This document shows, piece after piece, positions 45,988-56,544 of a stretch of DNA of 64,000 bases. How positions within the stretch are numbered: the first letter of the stretch is position 1; every line of letters begins with the position of its first letter. The notes under the pieces are model-generated. The model searched no databases. It had not been told where the DNA came from and was given only the letters and a program-made list of their open reading frames with translations. A program made the position numbers and the translations under genes. Source of the DNA: Schizophyllum amplum (lineage: Eukaryota; Basidiomycota; Agaricomycetes; Agaricales; Schizophyllaceae). Where the stretch lies: positions 124,001-188,000 of the forward strand of contig VDMD01000038.1 of NCBI GenBank assembly GCA_007026445.1, read 5' to 3'.

Positions 45988-47061
45988 CCGGTCTGTGACC
46001 CCGCGAGGTCACGAGATGCGCAGACCGAGCTGGTTCACGAGCCTACGTCCGATTCGATTTCGGGCCAGGATTTTCAGTACTTATTCATATTTAGATTCAG
46101 GATTTGTGGGAAAACATATGCATTCAGGTAGTCATGTCAATGTAGTAGAAATACAGTGTACATCTAATGAAATAAACAGGTCTACGCAACGGCACAATGA
46201 GAGAAAATGAGTAATGGTGAAGACTCAGTCCGCCTAACGTCACACGGCGCTCCGCAACGTAAGCAACAGTGAACAAGGTGGAGGGGTTGCGAGCGACGGC
46301 GGCAAGACGGCAACGAGTCGCACGACACGCGGCCTGAATACAGTGAATCAGCTTGGCTGTTTTGAAAGTTAAGACATGACGTACGGATGCAGCGGCACTA
46401 GGAGAACCTCTGAGAATGAGTCAGCCAGCCTTCCCGGGCGCTGAACAGAGCTCCCGCACCAGTCCCGCACAGGACTTGGGAACTTCAAAGTTCGCGAACT
46501 CGAACAAGACCGCGCGTCAGGTGCTTAAGTAGACGATCCAGAGACGATCGGCGATCGGTCCAAGATCGGTCAAATGACATTGCTGAGCCATACTATTTTT
46601 GGAATTCCGCACGTCCGGCGTCGTCCAGCGTGATTTACTACAGTGCTACAGAGCTACATGAACTATGTCAGCTATATAGGTTGGATAGGATCGTGTCTCC
46701 TACGTAGATCTATATAGTAGCCCTGCCCTATCATAGCATACTGTAGTGCAGGTGCTTTTCCAGATGTTTGCCAGCTGATAAGTGACTCATCTCGGGGTAA
46801 TCATTACGATCCTGAAGCCACCCATTGAGGTTGATGTCGCATGTAGCATTGCCATCGTCGCCGACAATTCAGAGGCCGACGATGAGTGTTCGCTGGGACG
46901 GTCATGATGACAATCGAGGCCAACGGTCTGGTTGAGAATCCGAACAACACGACACGAAAGTCTATTGGTTTAGAACCTGCCTTCCTCGTTCATCTCATAC
47001 ACTCCACCTAAAATTCCACTTTGGAGTATATCTTGAAGTTCACGACGGCCATGTCATGTAG
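45988..47061. other. No gene recognised, between two transposon blocks
   Basis: Short CTACAGT/CTATATAG palindromic stretches around 46640-46750 resemble those at 40800-40935. Could be further worn mobile DNA or the unrecognised 5' part of the LINE. Confidence 0.4.
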
Positions 47062-48684
47062 AAGCGAAGTCAGGGAGAAGGCTGCTGCAAGAAAACGAAC
47101 ATCAGTGGCAAATGCAAGTGTTTGCGTGAGACGCACGATGTAAAATCAGTTAGGGAAGCCCTAAATCTCGTAAACGACATCCTAGAATATCAAGAACACA
47201 TTGCGGAGCAAGGCTGCCAATGTGTCAGATGTCATGCATGGCAAAGAAGGGGATGTCCACATCCCCATGCGTGCGCGGTAGAAGCGAAGACCAAGTTGCT
47301 CGATAAATTACCATCGAAATGGGACCCAAGAGTGCCTAATCGAGGCAGCCGCAAACTCACGGACGCCGAAACGGAAGCCAACGAGTCGGCAACGCAAGAA
47401 GGGGGGCGACTTATATTCGACCCCGAACTACAAGAGGAGGACACGGTGAGCGAAGGTATGAGAATATTTGATAAGGCAATGAACCAACAGATGCCACCGC
47501 TGCAGGACGGCCATATGGACCAACCAGAACGTACATATACGGTGGTCTACATCGCGGAGAGCGAAATACAGGCACTGGAGATCAACCCGAGCGCTCGAAG
47601 CGAGATAAGGCACCGTGGCGCAGGGTGGTGGCGACTTGGCGACACGACAGACCAGAGACATCACAGAGTCAAGCCTGCTCTGGCACCGAGGAACGCAGCT
47701 CTGCTAACGGCAGCATTAGATACAGTTCGAGCAGTAGGGGACGATACGAACCTAGAGATCGTTGTCTTGAGTAAGACAATAGTGGAAGCCGTGACAAGAC
47801 GTCTGCGGCAGAACGAGGATAAGGGATGGCGAGACGTACCCAACAAAAACCTCATGATGACGCTGGTTGCACGCATGCGATCACGACCAGCAAGAACGGC
47901 CTGGCGTGTAGGCAACAAGAATGAAGCCGGAATGGTTGAAGCACGAACGCTTGCAGAGGAAGCGGTCCGCATGCCGCAACCAACAACAAGGAGTGTACTT
48001 GTGAACAGGAGAGAAGTCAGAGGGATGCCACTGCACAAAATTACGCAGAAGAGTGCGTACCAACAAGTGAGGCCAATCCCCAAAGAAGCAATAAGGCCAC
48101 AGACGAGACCACAAATCAAACGCATCAAGAGAGCGCAAAGGCGTCGGGGACAACGCGAGCCGACGAGCAAAGAGATCTGGAAGGCAATATCAGCTACTGA
48201 ATTCCGGAAGAATGTGGCGGAATTTATGTACAAGACGGCGCACAACGCCAACAAATGCGGGAAATTCTGGAGTCATCTTGACGGCTATCAAGAACGGACG
48301 TACTGTGTAGAATGCAGCACGGCCACCAACAAAGTCGTGGAAACTATCGACCACATTATGCTACGCTGCAAAGCTCCAGCGCGGAAACGGCTGTGGAAAG
48401 CAGCTGAGGACATCTGCGAAGAGCGAGGGATTAAATGGGAGCATCTGAGCATGGGTGTGATCTTGAGCAGTGGCCTCAGGCGCATCGAACGGGGTGATAA
48501 GCCGTGCAAAGGCGATATGCGCCTCTACAGGATATTGATGTCGGAATGCACGTACATGGTGTGGCTGGCGAGAAACGAGAGAGTGATCAAATTCGAAGGA
48601 AGAAGGGAGGACTGCCCCGGAGGCGAGGTAGCAGTAAAAAGACTGAAGTCGATTCTACGGCGGAGGAAGCAAATTGAAATTTGA
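47062..48684 (+). CDS. RNase H-like and zinc-binding C-terminal part of LINE polyprotein
   Basis: One open frame of about 540 codons with no in-frame stop. There is no ATG near its start (the frame opens after TAG at 47059), consistent with truncation. The first part has a Cys/His cluster (CQCVRCHAWQRRGCPHPHAC). The middle follows the RNase H layout of Tad-type elements (EIVVLSKTIVEAV, NKNLMMTLVARMRSR, VGNKNEAGMVEARTLAEEAV), but each expected catalytic acid is replaced. The end reads EIWKAISATEFRKNVAEFMY, FWSHLDGYQERTYCVEC, TIDHIMLRCKAPARKRLW and YRILMSECTYMVWLARNERV, the zinc-binding reverse-transcriptase tail (CxxC...HxxxxC). Confidence 0.75.
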   Translation, partial: KRSQGEGCCKKTNISGKCKCLRETHDVKSVREALNLVNDILEYQEHIAEQGCQCVRCHAWQRRGCPHPHACAVEAKTKLLDKLPSKWDPRVPNRGSRKLTDAETEANESATQEGGRLIFDPELQEEDTVSEGMRIFDKAMNQQMPPLQDGHMDQPERTYTVVYIAESEIQALEINPSARSEIRHRGAGWWRLGDTTDQRHHRVKPALAPRNAALLTAALDTVRAVGDDTNLEIVVLSKTIVEAVTRRLRQNEDKGWRDVPNKNLMMTLVARMRSRPARTAWRVGNKNEAGMVEARTLAEEAVRMPQPTTRSVLVNRREVRGMPLHKITQKSAYQQVRPIPKEAIRPQTRPQIKRIKRAQRRRGQREPTSKEIWKAISATEFRKNVAEFMYKTAHNANKCGKFWSHLDGYQERTYCVECSTATNKVVETIDHIMLRCKAPARKRLWKAAEDICEERGIKWEHLSMGVILSSGLRRIERGDKPCKGDMRLYRILMSECTYMVWLARNERVIKFEGRREDCPGGEVAVKRLKSILRRRKQIEI

Positions 48685-49049
48685 CGCAGAGCTGACGAAT
48701 ACCAGGTCTTTTCGAAGCCGAGCCCTTTCCAGAGAACTGATAGAAACAACATGGCGAGGTGTTGACATTGGGGACCAAGAAGATGGCCCCAGGCCGCCAG
48801 AGCTTGGACAGAACAGCAGACCCGAGTTTTTAGTGGGTACCGCCGTCCAGCAGCGACGGTGAGCCCCACACTAGGCTCACGATGAACCGGAGTCGTGCCT
48901 GATAGGGGCATTTTCTCGGGGGAGTGATTTCTGCTGTTCTACGGCATCAACGGCACTACGCTGTAACCTACTAGCTGGCGAAAGAAGGGTAACCAAGTTA
49001 CTTGTTCAGAACCTTAAGCTCCGCAAAAAAAAAAAAAAAAAAAAAAAAA
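47062..49049 (+). mobile_element. 5'-truncated Tad-like non-LTR retrotransposon with poly(A) tail
   Basis: The C-terminal part of a LINE ORF (47062-48684), then about 340 bp of 3' untranslated sequence, then 25 consecutive A residues at 49025-49049. The reverse transcriptase and endonuclease are absent, so it is truncated at the 5' end as is usual for target-primed insertion. I could not identify a target-site duplication or the exact 5' edge. Confidence 0.75.
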
Positions 49050-49501
49050 GAAAATGAACATCGGCAACTCGGCCCGGCTGGGCGCTCCAGACCGGGCACG
49101 TGCCCGTGGACGCTCTTTGTTCCCGCCGCCGGATTCCATCACCGTTGTCGACCGTGGTGAACGCGGAAGGATCCGCCTGTTTCTTCATCGCAGATTCTCC
49201 GAGTCTGTCCTTGGACTGCACACCCATTAGAGGCTCTGAGGAGTCTACTCTGCTAAAGGACGACGCAAGTACAGTGAATCGCTGCGTCCTCCGTAATCTA
49301 TAGGTGCGAGGCGGAGTGACTTGCGGGGGACGCGCAGGAACTGATTTCCCCCTCCGTAGCGCCTCTCGGACCAGGGAACCACATATTTTTGCCCGATATA
49401 GGGTGTACACTGCTGGGCGGGTTGAGCAAAAGTTTTGGCGAAATGCCGCTTGCAAAATGTTCGGGGAGTTTCGTAGAAATCTTCGTGGCAGGGAGGCTTT
49501 G

Positions 49502-49536
49502 GAAACATTTGCGAACGCGGCGTTCGCAAATGTTTC
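49502..49536. repeat. Near-perfect palindrome, 17-bp arms
   Basis: Arms 49502-49518 and 49520-49536 around a single G (GAAACATTTGCGAACGC and its complement). Short related AAACATTT/AAATGTTT motifs surround it (49550, 50702). No ORF; possibly a recombination or transposon terminus. Confidence 0.6.
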
Positions 49537-49743
49537 GACAAATGATTCGCAGAAACATTTGGTGATGACGTCACCTGGGCGCCCGGCAGGCGCGCGGCAT
49601 CCCGTCGCTCAGCATTCGCCTGCTCGCCGTGGCTTCTTCCGCTGCATACACAAGATAGAGCATATACCAGATATTATATTCACTACTGGTAGTACTACAT
49701 AGTGTACTGTGTACAACTACGACCATAGCGGGTCAGCACCTGG

Positions 49744-50982
49744 TCAGCGCACGACGTGGACACGGCCGACCGCATATCCCCGACCGCCTGACTTCCAGCC
49801 CCGCCCATCCTCCGCGCCGCGTCCTCCGACAGCGCCTAGCGGCGCGGCACCCGTCCCTCGCCAGTCCATGCCGCCCAGCCATTTCCAGCAAATAGGCAGA
49901 CCTGAAGGGAGGTGAGCAAGATCACAGACGTCAGCGACTCGCAGAACATACCTGCATTGGACGTCGTCCACCCTTCTCGGCCGACACTCGACGCGCGCAG
50001 ATGGTCAATATCAGCTGCAAAAGACTATGCGTGAGCGAGCACCTGGGAGCGAGAGAGTATGCTCACCTGTCTTGGCCAGACGCACCAGCATCCCACAGAG
50101 ACCGCTGTGAACAGGCTGTGAACATGACGGTCGAGAGAGAAACGCGCAAGTCAGGAAATCGCGCGCGTGGCGCCATTTGAGGTGCTGACGTGGCATGATC
50201 GCGTGCCGGCAGATGCCGGCGCCCTTTCGTCATCCCAGACGGTGCGTGGAAGGGGCGCCACCCGGGCCAGCCACCAAATTTGGCGGGGCGGCGACCAGGC
50301 GGCGACCGGAGTGAGTGGAAAACGGGCATCTTGGCAGCGTGCTTCGATGGAAATATTTCTGCGACTCGACGCTCTCAGGAAGTTGTCCGTCCATTAGACG
50401 CTATTTGATCGGTTGAAACTCATCCGAGAAACGTTTTGTTCGGTCGTCGCTCAGAACTTTTTCGCTGTCAGATCTAACAAAACAGTGTCGTTCTGAACGC
50501 AGTTGAAACTTGACGTCAGGCCCTTGTAGACGTCTGCACCGTCCTTTGGCCCGTGGGGCGCCTCTCCACAGCAGTCAGCCAGCGAGTTCAGAACGAAGTT
50601 TCAACTTGTTCTGAACAAAACTTTCTACGTTCTGGACGCGCTTCTCTTGTCAAAAGTTCTGTTTGCTGACGAGTTTCAACCGATCAAATAGCCTCTATTT
50701 CTCAAATGTTTGCGAGCGGTGAATTTGAAATTCGCGTTTGCAGAAATTCTTGCTTTCACCGTCCAGCTGTGTATCACTCACCGAGTCCTTCCTTGCATCA
50801 TGCACGCACCGGCGCACCTGGGACACCAGCAGCGCCTGGTCGCGCAAGCGCTCTTCGGCCAGCAGGGGCTCGCCTTCATCGGTCAGCAGTCCGCGGCTCT
50901 GACAAGCCAGCAAATTGCGGCCCTCCCGTCGCAGCTGCACTACCTCATCCAAGTCCGCATGGCCTCGACGTCTACCGCGCAT
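49744..50982 (-). CDS. Four-exon hypothetical protein with MITE in intron 1
   Basis: Not recognised. Exons 50782-50982, 50067-50115, 49952-50014 and 49744-49901 splice in phase to 156 residues, with standard donors (GTGAGT, GTGAGC, GTATGT) and CAG acceptors. The N-terminal part is a charged helix (ADLDEVVQLRREGRNLLACQ, LLAEERLRDQALLVSQVRRC); the middle reads GLCGMLVRLAKTGADIDHLR; the C-terminus is Gly/Arg/Trp-rich (WLGGMDWRGTG, GRGWKSGGRGY). Intron 1 is 666 nt and contains a complete MITE. The start codon is divergent from the J-domain gene with 165 bp between them. ORFs on the opposite strand over exon 1 and exon 4 are shadows. Confidence 0.6.
50397..50695. mobile_element. MITE with TA target site (Tc1/mariner-like)
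   Basis: Ends: GACGCTATTTGATCGGTTG at the left, GAGGCTATTTGATCGGTTG read from the right on the minus strand; pairing continues through GAAACTC. TA flanks both sides (50395-50396, 50696-50697). Inner parts show a looser inverted relation (GTTCTGAAC, AGTTGAAACTT). 299 bp, no ORF. Family from the TA dinucleotide is inference. Confidence 0.75.
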
Positions 50983-51147
50983 CCTCCTGCCCGCAGCCTG
51001 CCGCCGGAACATGCACACCCAGAGCATGCACACGCAGGAAATGTGTATACCGCGCATGCGTACTCCGGACACCTGCCTCCCGTCCCTCCACCACCAGACC
51101 TGCTTGCGAGGAGTGCGACGAGCATGCCGACGAGGAAAACGTCAGGA

Positions 51148-52309
51148 ATGGCCTCAAGACCCGCGATGACCCCAAGAGCCGCAGCGGCGTGCCGGCGGGT
51201 GAGGGTGGGGCAGAGCAGGGGCTTCCACGCGAGCGCGGCGGCGGACAACCAGTACCCATTCCCCGCGAATCCGCGACCCTCGCCCCACCAGATCTTCCAC
51301 CTGCCGATCACGGCGACGCAGAAGGATATCAAGGCGCGATGTGCGTGTGGCTTTCCTTCTCTCTCTGATATCGACGAGCGCTGATTAGGGTTTCTCTTAT
51401 ACGTACAGACTACGACCTCGTCCGACTCCACCATCCGGACTCAACGAATTGTCGCCATATGTCTGCTGCTGAACGGCATCGCCGATTCCAAGGTGCGTAT
51501 CATCCGCCGTGGAGTCTTCATTAGACCGTTGACCCGGGCTCCCCTCCAGCCATCACCAATGCCTACGAGATCCTGCGGGGGAAGAAGGCGCCCGAAAGTC
51601 CATTCGACCCCTTCGCGGCTGAGCTGGCGCGGCGCAAGCGTGCTTATGCCGCTGCGCGGAGGTGCGTGGCTGTATCTGTGTGGCTGATGGATAGCCAACG
51701 ACGCAACGAAGCTGATCGTCTGCACTCTAGAGGTCGTCAACATTCGATGTATAGAGATTATCGGGACTACGCGCCTAGTGGGGACGAGCGATGGAAGGAC
51801 CGGCTGATCGTGACTGTCGGGGTTCTGGTGCGTTCCGTCCATGTTCTTTGTTGCGTATCATAGCTGACTGTATCCTTCCTTGGCTTGACCTACCTTGTCA
51901 TTCACCCGATACGTGCATACTCTCTCGACCACTCATCCTTCTCACTCCTTCTCCCTCCTCATCCACTCATCCCTCCTCATCCACTCATCCCTCCTCATCC
52001 ACTCATCCCTCCTCATCCACTCTCCCTCCTCATCCACTCATCCCTCCTCATCCTCTCTCCCTCGTCCTCTCTCCCCACTCATCTCTCCCTCCCTCCCTCC
52101 CTCCTCCCAACCAGACCTTCCTCGCCGGCATGCTCCCCAGCTTCATCTCCTTCCCGGTAGCGAAGATGCGGAACCAGGAGGCGATCAACAACCTTCGCGA
52201 GGCGCGGATGGACGCGATCAAGTACAGCGAGGAGCGCCGGCGCGCGATGCAGCAACGGGCGGATGCGATACTAGACGAGCAAGCGCGGCAGCGGGGGTCG
52301 GGGGCGTGA
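51148..52309 (+). CDS. Membrane-anchored J-domain (DnaJ) protein, probably mitochondrial
   Basis: Co-chaperone of Hsp70. Five exons: 51148-51340, 51409-51493, 51550-51661, 51731-51827, 52115-52309. The N-terminus is a likely mitochondrial presequence (MASRPAMTPRAAAACRRVRV then GQSRGFHASAAAD). The J domain follows: PHQIFHLPITATQKDIKARY, YDLVRLHHPDSTNC with the invariant HPD, ITNAYEILRG. After a basic linker comes one hydrophobic segment (LIVTVGVLTFLAGMLPSFIS) and a charged helical C-terminus ending AILDEQARQRGSGA. The single C-terminal membrane span after the J domain resembles DNAJC30-type proteins. An in-frame ATG further upstream (50800) overlaps the divergent gene and is not preferred. Intron 4 carries a pyrimidine-rich repeat. 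Confidence 0.85.
51955..52060. repeat. Tandem repeat CCTCATCCACTCATCC in J-protein intron 4
   Basis: About six copies of a 16-bp pyrimidine-rich unit inside the 287-nt intron 51828-52114, just before its acceptor. Confidence 0.85.
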
Positions 52310-52480
52310 GGTGGCTGGCTGCTTGGGGTGCGAAGTGGTTGTCGGGGCGTGAGATGGCTGTCGGGGGCGTGATGGCTGCCGGGGGGCGTGAGATGGCTGC
52401 CGGGGGCGTGAGATGGCTTTCCGGGGTGTGAGGTGGCTGTCCGGGGCGTGAGATGGCTGTCTGTGGCGTGATAGCTGTTA
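52310..52480. repeat. Minisatellite after the J-protein stop codon
   Basis: Eight to nine degenerate copies of a roughly 20-bp unit (GGGGCGTGAGATGGCTGYC) start right at the stop codon (TGA within GGGGCGTGAG) and fill the presumed 3' UTR. Confidence 0.85.
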
Positions 52481-52875
52481 GCTCTGACCGTCGCTGAACG
52501 TGGTGAACTCAAGAGGCTGCAGAGCCCGTTTCCTGCACGGACGTTGTCTGTATTTCTACATACACCTTCGTTATCTTTCGATGAATATAAATATATGGAT
52601 CGTCTCTGCCTCTCTTCCATGTCTAGCTTACAGCTGCTCTGATCCTTGAAGACTTCAAGAAGATAAGTACTATGGGCGATGGTGGGCGCCAGCACCGTGA
52701 CGTCATGTGACCAGCCGGCGCAAACCCTCGGTCCTTGCTCCGACTCCCTGCCGACTTCTTGGCGCTCGGCGTCAAACCGTTCTTGTTTCTTTCTCCCATC
52801 CTGAAGTCGATTAACCAAGCAACGGCGACTATCTCGACCACCTCGTAATCGCGCGACCACGTTGTAATTGCGACG

Positions 52876-55478
52876 ATGTCGCTGCAGGTAAACTTGTCCA
52901 GCAAGGACATCGCGAACGCGTACAACGACGTCCTCAACGCGAACGGGATCGACTGGGCGCTCTTCACCTACGAGAAGGGTTCGAATGATCTCAAGGTGCA
53001 GAGCACGGGCGATGGCGGGCTCGAGGAGCTCGAGGAGGAGTTTTCGGACGGAAGGTGAGTGCGGCGGCGATCTTGGCTGGGCGCGATGGCACGAAGAGCG
53101 CGAAATGGGGATCGCGAGCATGAAGAGCGCGAGATGTGGATTGCGAGCACGAAGAGCGCGCGATGGGGACCGCGACATGGACGTCGACGGCGACGAGCTG
53201 ACTTGTTTGCAGAATACAATACGCGTTCGCGCGGGTCGTGGATCCCAATGTGCGTGTGCTTTTTGTGTCGCGAGATGTCTCTAACAAGCGCCTACAGAGC
53301 CAGCTACCCAAGTTCGTCCTCATCAACTGGTGCGGCGACGGTGTCCCCGAGGCCAAGAAGGGGCTCTTCCACACCCACTCGACCGCCGTCGCCCGCTTCC
53401 TCCACGGCGCCCACGTTGTCCTCCAAGCCCGCAACGAGGTCCGTCCCTCTCCCCTTCACCGCATCTCACACTGACCCCCGCAGTCCGACGTCGCGCCATC
53501 GCTCATCATGCAGCGCGTCGAAGCCGCGTCCGGCGCAAAGTACTCCTCGCACAAAGAGCAGGCACGCAAATTCGAGCCCATCGCCCCCGTCGGCTCCAGC
53601 TACAAGCCCGTCGGCGCCCCCGATATCGCCGCCATGAAAGCCGCCGCCCCACCGCCCGCGGCCCTCCCCACCGCCTCGCGACCGGGTGCGGGATCGCTGT
53701 ACGGGAGGCCGGCCCCGCCCAAGATCGGGACCGCGCCTGCGGATGCGTGGCCGGAAGAGAAGCCCGCGGCGCCTCCGCCTCCGCCTGCCGCGTCTCGTCC
53801 GGCGTTCAGTGCTGCGTCACCTGCTGCTGCGGCCTCGCGCCCGGCGTTCAGCGCGTCTCCCGCTGCGGCTTCGCGTCCAGCGTTCAGCGCGTCTCCCGCT
53901 ACCGCTTCACGCCCAGCCTTCAGTGCCGCGTCTCCTGCGGCAGCTTCACGTCCAGCGTTTAGTGCGACATCTACCCCTGCCACCCCGCGCTCGCCACCAC
54001 CGCCCGCCGCCTCCGCCGTGCCCACCAAGCCCGACCACGAGGACCGCATCGGCCCCGTCGGCACCGCCTACACGCCCGTGGCCCTCCCCGCGCCCAAGAA
54101 GCTGAAGAACCCGTTCGCCAAATTCGAGGAGCAGGCAAGCAACGCGCCGCCTCCGCCATCGGGTCGCGCGCCTGGTAAACTCACGTGGAGCGAGCGCCAG
54201 GCCCAGGCGAAGAAGCAGCAGGAGGAAGACGAGGCGCAGAGCCGCGCGGCGAGCATGCAGCCTCCGGCACCCGCGACACCCGCGCGCAAGTGGGGCGCGG
54301 GCGCGGCGGTTCTAGGCGGTGCGGCAGCCGTTGGTGCAGCTGCTGCTGTCGCGGCCTCGTCCGAGCCGGAGCCAGAGCCGGAGTGGGAGCCTGAGGCCGA
54401 GCCCGAGTGGGAGCCAGAGCCAGAGGTTGCTGCTGTGAGTCTAGAGATGTATGTACACGTGAAAGGATAGCTGATTCCTGCGGTTGTTTTAGCCTCCGCC
54501 ACCTCCTCCGCCACCTCCGCCGCCGCCTGCTCCGGTGGCTGCTGAGCTGGAGCCCGAGGTTGAGGAGGCCGCGCCGCCGCCGCCACCTCCACCTCCCCCG
54601 CCGCCGCCGCCACCGGTTGCTCAGGTGAGTACGAGGCTGGGATGGGTTATTGATTTAGCTAACGCGTCAATATAGATGGCAGCCATGTCGGTTGCGGAAC
54701 CGGAGCCAGAGCCAGAGGCTGCGCCGGCGGGTCAGTACCAAGGCGAGGGCGTCTGCGCCGTGGTGCTGTACGACTATGAGGTACAGTGTCTCTGGCTCGG
54801 GAAATAATCAAGCAAAACTCACGCCTACGTGATAGGCCACCGAGGACAACGAGATGAACCTCGCGGAGGGCGAGTTCGTGCAGCAGATCGAAGAGCTCGA
54901 CGAGGGCTGGTGGAGCGGTATCGGCCCAGGTGGCAAGACGGGCATGTTCCCGGCCAACTATGTAGAAGTCGTTGAGGCGACGCCCGCCGCGCCGGAGGCG
55001 GAAGAGGCTGCACCGCCTCCTCCTCCGCCGCCTCCTCCGCCGCCGCCGGTGAGTAGAGGTCAGGCAAGGAATAAGTGTCGTGAGGCTGATGTGCCTTTGT
55101 AGCCACCCCCAGCTGCGGCTCCGCGCCCGCCTACCCCGGAGCCGGAACCCGAGCCGACCGCGGACGAGGGTGTGGTCGCGATTGCGCTCTACGAGTGAGT
55201 TGCTCCTATCCTTACGAGAGTCGTCGGAGGCTGACTCTGCCTTCTTCTTTCCTCCACTCCAACAGCTACGACGCGACCGAGGATAACGAGCTGACGTTCA
55301 GGGAGGGAGACAAGATCGTGGAGATCGAGGCTGCGTCGGATGACTGGTGGCAGGGGAAGGATGCGGCGGGCAATGTGGGATTGTTCCCAGGTGAGTGTGT
55401 CCGAGGCTCGTGGTGGCCGTTAGGGGGTATGGGCGCTTACAGACGAACCCAGCGAATTACGTGGAGGTGCAAGAGTGA
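52876..55478 (+). CDS. ABP1: Actin-binding protein 1 (drebrin-like): ADF-H plus two SH3 domains
   Basis: Links actin patches to endocytosis and Arp2/3. Ten exons: 52876-53054, 53213-53249, 53298-53438, 53484-54434, 54493-54624, 54676-54780, 54836-55048, 55103-55194, 55266-55390, 55453-55478. Residues 1-135 form the ADF-H domain (IANAYNDVLNANGIDWALFT, FVLINWCGDGVPEAKKGLFH). Next is a disordered region with five SRPAFSA units, short RIGPVGTAY segments and a KNPFAKFEE/W-S-E-R-Q-A-Q-A motif typical of Abp1. Poly-Pro tracts follow, then SH3-1 (AVVLYDYEATEDNEMNLAEG, WWSGIGPGGKTGMFPANYV) and SH3-2 (AIALYDYDATEDNELTFREG, WWQGKDAAGNVGLFPANYV). The stop at 55476 follows VEVQE. Complete. Confidence 0.95.
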
Positions 55479-55550
55479 GGGGAAAATCAGGAGTGAGGAG
55501 AACGCAAGAGTGAGGAGAACGCAAGAGTGAGGAGAACGCAAGAGTCAGGG
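55471..55550. repeat. Short tandem repeat after ABP1
   Basis: Three to four copies of a 17-bp unit (GCAAGAGTGAGGAGAAC) starting at the last codons of ABP1. Confidence 0.8.
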
Positions 55551-56541
55551 AAACGCGAGCGAGTCAGGAAGGGTCGTCCTAGGTCCAAAATCCGATGTAA
55601 GTAGTGATACGATGGGCAGGCTGGTGAAGGATTCGAGGGCTGGAATTCTGCGGCAGGGCGAAGGACAGGTTGTGGCGAGTCTAATTGCGACTGCCTGTGG
55701 TGACTAGAGTACAGGTACGGAGGGAGAGCTTGTGGCGAGTCGGCGACGACTCGGGACAGGTACGGAGGCGCATGGAATATGGAAATGGAAAGAGACAATG
55801 GAACGTGGTTTAGACTGGTGGCGGCCTCGGTGGTTGCGCGCGGGCGGTTCCAGAAAGTGGCGGTGACCGGTACGCTTGCGACTTTACGAACTATTTATTC
55901 AACGAGGCCATAAAGGCATACGTCTTCGGGATCGCTTGGCCCCCCGTCTTATCGGCAGAGGGGACGATGGTCGACAAGTAGGCCAAAGCGAACACGGCGA
56001 GATGCCAATGCGGACGGTAGACTGCAGGAAGTCTGCCGGTCACGGCTGGCGTTGAAGGAGTTGCGGTCTGTGGCGATTGTCTTTTTCGGCCATGCTTTGA
56101 TTGGGTCGGCCACTTGTCAAGGAAATTATCTGCTCGCGATGAACGAGCAACTTGCCGCTTCCTCAGCTCCGAGCGCATGTTTCTCGACGTTGAGAGACGT
56201 CCAGCAGCGGGCCACAAGTGCACCACTGTGCAGGCGCCCGGTAGTGAAGGATAATAACGTGGCAGAGGCTATGTAGACCAATCTCGGATGAGAGATCTCC
56301 TGACGAACAAACAGGAACGGCCTTGGCTACCTCGTGAACAGGAACTTGCTGATTTACAGGTCACTACCATCGTGGTCGTAAGTAGTCCTCTCAGTCGCTC
56401 ATGAGAGCCACAGTCACGAAAGATGAGGGATTACATGCATGCTTATCCCTAAGCCCGAGTCCGCTCTTACAGCTGCAGTGGGATTTTGAGGCGCGCGGAA
56501 CGCATAGTAACGCAAGAATACTCGGACGTGCCTATTACAAT
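55551..56541. other. Intergenic, no gene recognised
   Basis: 3' flank of ABP1. Only short ORFs without motifs. Confidence 0.5.
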
Positions 56542-56544
56542 TTA

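Noticed and set aside
49709..49915. Pro-rich plus-strand ORF (GTG start)
   Set aside because: No ATG; it mirrors the last exon of the minus-strand four-exon gene, which has consistent splice phases.
50710..51147. N-terminal extension of the J-domain protein
   Set aside because: Overlaps exon 1 of the divergent orphan gene; the ATG at 51148 gives a good mitochondrial presequence.
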